This document shows positions 18,504-23,700 of a stretch of 23,700 nt of DNA, one piece after another. The translations under genes were made by a program, and so were the position numbers. The notes beneath the pieces were generated by a model. That model ran no database searches. It was not told the DNA's origin and saw only the letters and a list, made by a program, of their open reading frames with translations. The stretch's first letter is position 1. Each line of letters opens with the position of its first letter. Source of the stretch: Chrysophaeum taylorii (taxonomy: Eukaryota; Sar; Pelagophyceae; Pelagomonadales; Pelagomonadaceae); assembly GCA_029834535.1 (NCBI GenBank), contig JAQMWT010000258.1, positions 1-23,700 on the forward strand. The letters run 5' to 3'.

Positions 18504-18598
18504 TGTGACAACTGAGTGGGGCGTTACACTAGCGATAAGGGAATGACGTAGGGATACTGGATACGAGGTGCAGGGGTAAGTGTCATAGCTTCCTCACA
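18504..18598 (-). repeat. 5' LTR of element C (95 bp)
   Basis: It matches 13685-13780. It ends in CA on the plus strand at 18597-18598 and is followed by the CTGCA duplication (18599-18603). Confidence 0.88.
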
Positions 18599-18923
18599 CT
18601 GCAAGAGGGTTTTCTCTCCGTAATACGGCTTTCCCTCTTTCCTTCCTTACCCCCTTCCGCCCTTTTATCTCAGATTATGAAGAATTAGATCTGCAGTTCA
18701 CTTCCAACAAGGAGTAGACCTCCAGGTGCGTACCGTCAGGTATTGGGTTGTCTGTTTAAGTGGCGGAGAGCGTTCCTCGTTGTCAGTGTAAACAACACGG
18801 GACCTAATGTCCTTAAAATTTGGAGCAATCTTTGTTAGTAGAACGCAGCGTGAGAAGCGGACAGTGGCGACACATGCAGACTGCACACAGTATCTGCCCG
18901 CGACCCGGAGAGATCAAGTCTCA
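18599..18923 (+). repeat. A-family LTR (copy A2), right piece
   Basis: From GCAAGAGGGTTTTCTCTCCG it aligns with 4511-4844, with a few indels in the last third. It ends at TCTCA (CA 18922-18923) directly before a primer-site-like sequence, so A2 is a 5' LTR and not a solo LTR. Confidence 0.85.
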
Positions 18924-18937
18924 GGTTATAGACCCTG
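18924..18937 (+). promoter_or_regulatory. Degenerate primer-binding site of A2, internal initiator-tRNA type
   Basis: GGTTATAGACCCTG abuts the LTR end and matches element B's site GGTTATGGGCCCAG at 11 of 14 positions. It therefore probably paired with the same anticodon arm of initiator tRNA-Met. Confidence 0.55.
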
Positions 18938-19143
18938 TCATGGGGTGGCGTCAGCCCAACTGGCAGCCACCCGGTATGATGGGTGATCGATTTTACACGC
19001 GATTACAGGCCAATCATATCTTGGCGTTTGCGGTAGTCTACTACATATCTGTTGTGTACGGTATTTGACCACCAGTTAATTTGGTTTGTGACGAGTTGGG
19101 TCAGCCCACTGGTCATATGCCGCCTCGCTCAACCATACCGCCG
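18938..19143 (+). other. Probable leader of A2, no gene
   Basis: About 200 bases between the primer site and retroposon R2. It holds a repeated GTCAGCCCA-C-TGG motif (18949 and 19099) but no recognisable reading frame. Confidence 0.4.
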
Positions 19144-19496
19144 CCCTGATCGCCGACCGCATGATTGCGATGGAGACAGTGCCTGTGAATCCAGCCGCGC
19201 GGGCATCGCCCTCCCGCGTAGGTTGGCACCTATTCGCCTCCCAGGCGGGCCGGTTGGCAGCCGGAACGTTCGCAGTGGGACGGGGTATGGCCGGGGGCGC
19301 AGACGGAAGGTTATCGACAATTGGGTTGTCAGTCACATCGCGGTCTCCTCGTCGCATGGCGACAAGCTTGATGATCACTCTCCGCCTACCCACCTTTCGG
19401 CGCCCCTCGTCTACAGGCCCGTGATTCCGGACTGGCTCCTGTCGGTCCGGCCTGGCTCCCATGCTCGGGAGAGATCTGAAGTTAGTTAGTTAGTTA
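19144..19496 (+). mobile_element. Short retroposon copy R2
   Basis: It starts CCCTGATCGCCGACCGCATG and ends GATCTGAAG plus four GTTA units. Orientation is opposite to R1 and R3. The body is about 90 percent alike by eye, with small indels. An open frame ends at the TAG of the tail, and similar frames exist in the other copies; whether this reflects an ancestral protein is unknown. Confidence 0.75.
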
Positions 19497-20075
19497 ACCA
19501 ATAAAATTAAAATTTTCCCTACACAAGCCGCGGAAACTTGTACGGGTTTTTCCTCCTATTCGCCAACAAAAGACTGTCTGCTCGTGAATTAATCCCTTCT
19601 TCCTTCTCACGTCACCCTGTTTTTAAATAGCATGTTGATTTGTTTGGTCTTGGAAATAAGCCCACGCAAAATAGCGTACTGTACATAACACACTCAAAAA
19701 CCCTTCATTATGTGTCGAATCACTATCAATCCTATAACCTATTTTTAATAGGTCAGAACTAATAAAAACAAAAACCAATATCCACTACGGATATTATAAG
19801 CAGAACAATGGGTGATAAAATCAGCAGTTGCGCTTCAAGACAATTCAACGAAGGTAAGCACCTGGTGAGATGCTTCGCAGGCGACAAATCGCGCGTGGAC
19901 GGAATTCTGCTTCGATTGCGTAAACACGCAGAATTCTCGAGTATATAACTTCTTGAACAAGAAGCTGATATCATAATCGCTCAATGGAAAGCTGGAAAAA
20001 ATAAACGACTCTTTTACCTAATGACTCTCCAATGCCGATTGGATCAAACACTGCGAAACTTACGCTGGTTTCTTG
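19497..20075. other. AT-rich stretch, no supported gene
   Basis: It lies between retroposon R2 and the LTR of A3. It is markedly AT-rich at 19497-19830. Short open frames exist (46 codons from the ATG at 19808 on the plus strand; 71 codons on the minus strand at 19974-19759), with nothing to support them. It may be the interior of A2 or the target DNA of A3. Confidence 0.4.
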
Positions 20076-20816
20076 TGGAGAGATTTGACCCTCTCCGGGT
20101 ACATAGTAGGGCCGCGTCCAGTCTGGGCGTACAGACCATTCCACTTGTCATGCGCTACACAAGGTAAGGATTTGGGCCCTAACTCCTGGACGTTAATTAC
20201 CCATAAGCGTTTTCACGACAACGGGGAACAGAAGTCTCTGTTAACTAACTGACTACTTCAGACCCCTCCACGAGCATGGGAGCCAGGCCGGACCGACAGG
20301 ACCAGTCCGGAATCACGGGCCTATGGACGAGGGGGCGCCGAAAGGTGGGTCGGCGGAGATGATCAAGCTTGTCGCCATGCGACGAGGAGACCGCGATGTG
20401 ACTGACAACCAACTCGTCGATAACCTTCCGTGCGCGCCCCAGTGCCAAATGCGAACGTTCCGGTTGCCAACCGGCCCGCCCGGGAGGCGAATAGGTGCCA
20501 ACCTACGCCGGGAGGGCGGATGCCCTCGCAAGGCTCAGGATCCATGAGGCACCGTCCTCCATCGCAACCATGCGGTCGGCGATCAGGGTAATTAAACAGA
20601 AAACCCCGTACCCGACGGTACGCACCTGGAGGCCTACTCCATGTTGGAAAAGAGCTTCAGACTGGGTTCTTCATAGTCGTGAAAGAAAAGGGGCGGAAGG
20701 GTAAGGGAAGAAGAAGAAAGAGGGAAAGCCGTATTACGGAGAGAACCTCGTGTAGAGATGGGTGAAAAATATTCCAGTGTCGCACACATGATAGTGTAGC
20801 TCTGGACCCCTCAACA
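20076..20816 (-). repeat. 3' LTR of element A3, split by retroposon R3
   Basis: On the minus strand it begins TGTTGAGGGGTCC (20816) and ends TCAAATCTCTCCA (20076), aligning with 4432-4844 on both sides of the 20241-20588 insertion. Without the insertion it is about 393 bp. Confidence 0.82.
20241..20588 (-). mobile_element. Short retroposon copy R3, inside the LTR of A3
   Basis: It has the same orientation as R1. The minus strand starts CCCTGATCGCCGACCGCATGG (20588) and ends GGTCTGAAGTAGTCAGTTAGTTA (about 20241). The tail is interrupted by one changed unit. The LTR resumes on both sides, so the empty site can be read from A: TTTAATTA continuing in A as ATGGAGG. Confidence 0.8.
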
Positions 20817-20899
20817 TTAAAGCGAGACATGCAACAGACGTTCTTGAGGCGGAACTTGCGCAATATACATGACAATGGAACAAACAACATAAGAACAGG

Positions 20900-22800
20900 A
20901 CAATGGTATGATGTCGAGCGGCATATTACGTAAAAGCTGTATCAGTATCCACGTCAGATGTATGGTCCAATTCATCTTCGCTATTATCTTCTGGTTCTTT
21001 AACTCTGGAAGATGGAATTATGAACATCGGATGGTGGAGTCGTTAGTGGTGTAATGTGCGTGAATCATTGCATCACTCAAGGTAACAAAGGTGATAGATG
21101 AAGAGAGAAAGAAGAACGCAACAGTGTCGGGAGTAAACGTGCCGATCCAGTGCAGGAATAACACGATCATTTGCATGACGCGGCTGCATGGTGATGATGA
21201 GCGCTGCGTCGATTTGGTTGAGCCTCATTAAATTTGGAGAGCTGTCCAATAGATGAGCTAAGTGACCGAGAGCGATATGACAAATACAGCAGAGGACAGG
21301 ATTATGATGTCTGATGCATCTGAAGACTTGACAAGATGATCTAATAGAGACACATGCATTATCAATCTCGGGTGTTTAAATTTTCGTAAATCTCTTTGTG
21401 CGTGTGAAGATGTAGATGCAAGCGACCCGGTGTTGCTCTTGTGCATTCAATTGCTGTTCGGTATTAGTGAGACGCAAGGATAAAGACGAACCTAACTAAT
21501 TGTAAGATAGAGTAATAATATCGGTGGTTTTATCTGGCGGGTTCAGCGGGTGGATTGTCGATCGGCGCTGATAAACATCTTCGGCATCATCATCCGAAAA
21601 GGCATCACTTATGTCCGAAGGGTAGCCAACCTGGATTAGCTTACAGCTTTCAAAGGCAGCAAGCTGTATAGAGTTATAGTTGACGAAAATAATTAAGCAT
21701 TGGCGATACTGTCTCAGGAAATTGCATTAAGTTAGTGAAACATCATCAACAAGCGACAGCCCGTAGCAACTCATTTCGGGTTGGATTTACTATACATGGC
21801 ATCTTCAACAAGAATGTAACAGAGACTGTTGCTAAGAATCTCAAGTTTTACACTCGAGATAAAGGGCAACCGAGAAGTAAAAATCGCTAACTCTTCGTCA
21901 GGGTTAACAATGGACAGGCATCAACTTTAGGGATGTTGCGGTTGTGGTGCCTCTTCGCTTGCGTAGCGGCGATGGAGAAGGCGGAGGATTATAGCCCGAT
22001 GTGGGCCCGCTGATCGTTAAAACAAAAAATTGGAAGAGACTGCTGGCTGTTGCGAATTGGCTTATCCCATTATGTGGACGATCGCACAGCGCCTGAATCA
22101 ACAAGAAGAAAGGGCGCGGTACGTCGAAACAGTGAGATGCATGTTGACTTGAACGCGAGATGATCCTCAATAATTTGGCAGATCCTGTCAGTTAAGTTCA
22201 TCTTCATTACAAACCAGTGAGCACGACTGGTGTGCCTGGCGCTTCAACTTTGTAGCACTTTTGTACACGTCACATGAACTTTGACAACCCGGCAATGGGG
22301 AAGCGATGAATACAGTTCCTTCATTCGGAGATATAGCAGGGGCATGAAGACGGTTTCCATTAGGAGACATAGCAGGGGCGTTTCGATACGCGTCTTGACA
22401 CTAACATAGAGCTGGGATTTGGACAATATCTACAAGCTGCGTGTGTGATACTTCATGCTAACTGCGCAAAGACTTAAACCAGCACTGGGGTCCTTGTGTT
22501 GCGGAATAAGGAAGTGGGTGGTGATGAGCAAAGGGCAATGTTTGTTTACGGACATCATCGTGACCATCTCAAATTGTGGTGAGCGAAATATCAACTTGGC
22601 CTTGCGATTTAGACTGTGGTTGGGCAAGAGCGGGCAGGCGTTGATTGCGTCCTGCGCGCCACCGACAAATGGGTTTGATGTTCCATTAGAGAACAGGCAG
22701 TGCAACGCGGAGTTAGAAAATAAAAGGGAGCGAAGGCAGACAGTAGCGCAGCGCCCGACCCAGTTCATGGTAAGTGGCGTCGGCTCACTGCTGCTGGCGC
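20900..22800 (-). pseudogene. Element A3: decayed ORF2
   Basis: Scattered homology to 2318-4309 runs in the same order: a segment with ISPNEG (22370 stretch, matching HISPNEG of A), KVHVTCTK against A's KVHVACTRC, CNEDEL against CSEDEL, and nucleotide matches such as AACTTGAGATTCTTAGC at about 21840 and the 3' UTR at 20830-20920. Many stops and shifts leave no frame above about 110 codons. A small local duplication (CCCCTGCTAT-TCTCC) is present near 22340-22380. Its value is that it shows ORF2 is an inherited part of the A family. Confidence 0.65.
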
Positions 22801-22929
22801 ATTTTTAGTGGGGTTCATCATGAAGGTCTCCACATCAATTTTGCGTGGCATTTCCATTTTAGCAAACCAATCCTGTGCATGGCGGAGTTAGTTCCGTCGG
22901 CCGACCATGGAGGGTAATGATTAACCATC

Positions 22930-23700
22930 TTGTTGAGCCGCGGGTTGTTGTAAGCCGAGTAATGCGAAATCGGCTGAAGAGTGGAGCTCAAAGGGTTTGG
23001 TAAATCATCGGCGATATTGCGAGCAGAAGCTTGCGATGAGACGGATGCATTTTTAACTGTACGTAGTCGCGTATACGGAACCAACTTGTTGGCGCTGAAG
23101 TAGCACAACCTTAGTCGATATAATATAGGACATTAGATGAATGAGACAGCGAAACCGAATTCCAAGTATAGGACTGTTGGCGCATTCAGCTTACGCGTCC
23201 GATGGGAGGTTGTCGTAAACATCATAATCAATGTAGATCCCTGAAGGTTGGTGGAAATAAAGCGAAGGGTGCTATAACAGGTAGCCAACCGTTAGCAATT
23301 TGCGTAACCAAACCGCATCATCGCCATGATTGAGGGCGATAAATTCACTCTCATGCGTAAGTAGCTGTTATAGGCGCAGCTTAGACTTCCAAGTGATAAG
23401 AGAACCAAACAAAACGGGCGCGAGCCTGTTGTAGATTTGCGGTCTTGTTCATAAGAAGGTGCATTGTCGGCATCAACGAATGCGACCAGTGGATCAAAAT
23501 TACCTGAATTAACGTTCTTTAGTGTAGTCCAACATGATGGCCATGTCAGTACGATTGCCGATAAGAGTCGAAGATGGTCCATTAGAGCGGAAGAACCAAG
23601 TAGTACCAGAGACGAAGATTACGATTTTCGGGCTTACGCAAGTAGCGGAGCGTTCCTGTTAGTACTTGAACATGCAGAAATGGCTGGTTATGCAAACATA
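22930..23700 (-). pseudogene. Element A3: decayed RNase H end of pol
   Basis: The minus strand at 23582-23292 reads LVAFVDADNAPSYEQDRKST, identical to A's RNase H residues 500-519, then loses frame. The stretch 23108-22818 contains ARNIADDLPNPLSS against A's TQNIADGFTKPFGA. The segment corresponding to A's third RNase H Asp is largely deleted or scrambled between these two. The far right matches A at 1420-1500. Confidence 0.85.

Larger units (their letters stand above)
13685..18598 (-). mobile_element. Ty1/copia retrotransposon C (4.9 kb, short LTRs), inserted in an A-family LTR
   Basis: Both ends are TG...CA with a 5-bp inverted terminus (TGTGA/TCACA), flanked by CTGCA duplications. Gene orientation is minus: gag-like remnant at about 18460-17650, then about 2 kb without a recognised gene, then RT-RNase H at 15695-13962. 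Integrase and protease motifs are not found. The two LTRs differ at about four positions, so the insertion is old but boundaries are clear. Confidence 0.88.
20076..23700 (-). mobile_element. Ty1/copia element A3, inverted 3' part of the A family
   Basis: Minus-strand order is degenerate RNase H (23700 to about 22930), degenerate ORF2 (about 22800-20900), 3' LTR (20816-20076). The right window edge corresponds to about position 1420 of element A. It continues beyond the window. Confidence 0.85.

Noticed and set aside
18599..18923. Solo LTR
   Set aside because: A primer-site-like sequence follows the LTR end directly, so it is the 5' end of a larger A-family copy.

Overview
This window is eukaryotic DNA made almost entirely of decayed, nested retrotransposons. 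I see no convincing host gene, tRNA, rRNA or bacterial-style operon. Ty1/copia-type proteins, tRNA-primed LTR ends and a short retroposon with a tetranucleotide tail point to a repeat-rich eukaryotic genome. A non-animal lineage such as an alga is plausible, but the sequence alone does not prove it.

Layout. (1) 1-4844, plus strand: 3' part of copia element A, with an open reverse transcriptase-RNase H frame (3-2207), a broken extra reading frame (ORF2, 2318-4309) that I do not recognise, and a 3' LTR (about 4432-4844). (2) 4845-5470: GC-rich DNA with one unidentified ORF and a G8 polypurine-like tract on the minus strand. (3) 5479-12514, minus strand: copia element B, read right to left as short LTR, primer site, gag, protease, a DNA cytosine-5 methyltransferase domain, integrase and linker; reverse transcriptase and RNase H are missing. 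A short retroposon (R1) sits between its protease and methyltransferase. (4) 12585-13617, plus strand: fragment resembling the protease and protease-RT linker of a Ty3/gypsy-like element. (5) 13618-18937, plus strand: 5' LTR and primer site of a second A-family copy (A2), split by copia element C (13685-18598, minus strand), which has 95-96 bp LTRs and a CTGCA target duplication. (6) 18938-20075: leader-like DNA, retroposon copy R2, then AT-rich DNA without a gene. (7) 20076-23700, minus strand: a third A-family copy (A3), inverted relative to A, with its LTR split by retroposon copy R3, a degenerate ORF2 and degenerate RNase H.

The most interesting content is the methyltransferase built into the pol frame of element B. 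Next are the extra ORF after RNase H in the A family (present in two copies here), apparent priming by an internal fragment of initiator tRNA-Met in A and B, and a retroposon family whose nested 5'-truncated copy leaves a clear target duplication. Nearly everything except the element A pol frame is broken by frameshifts or stops, so these are mostly fossils of what were probably active families.
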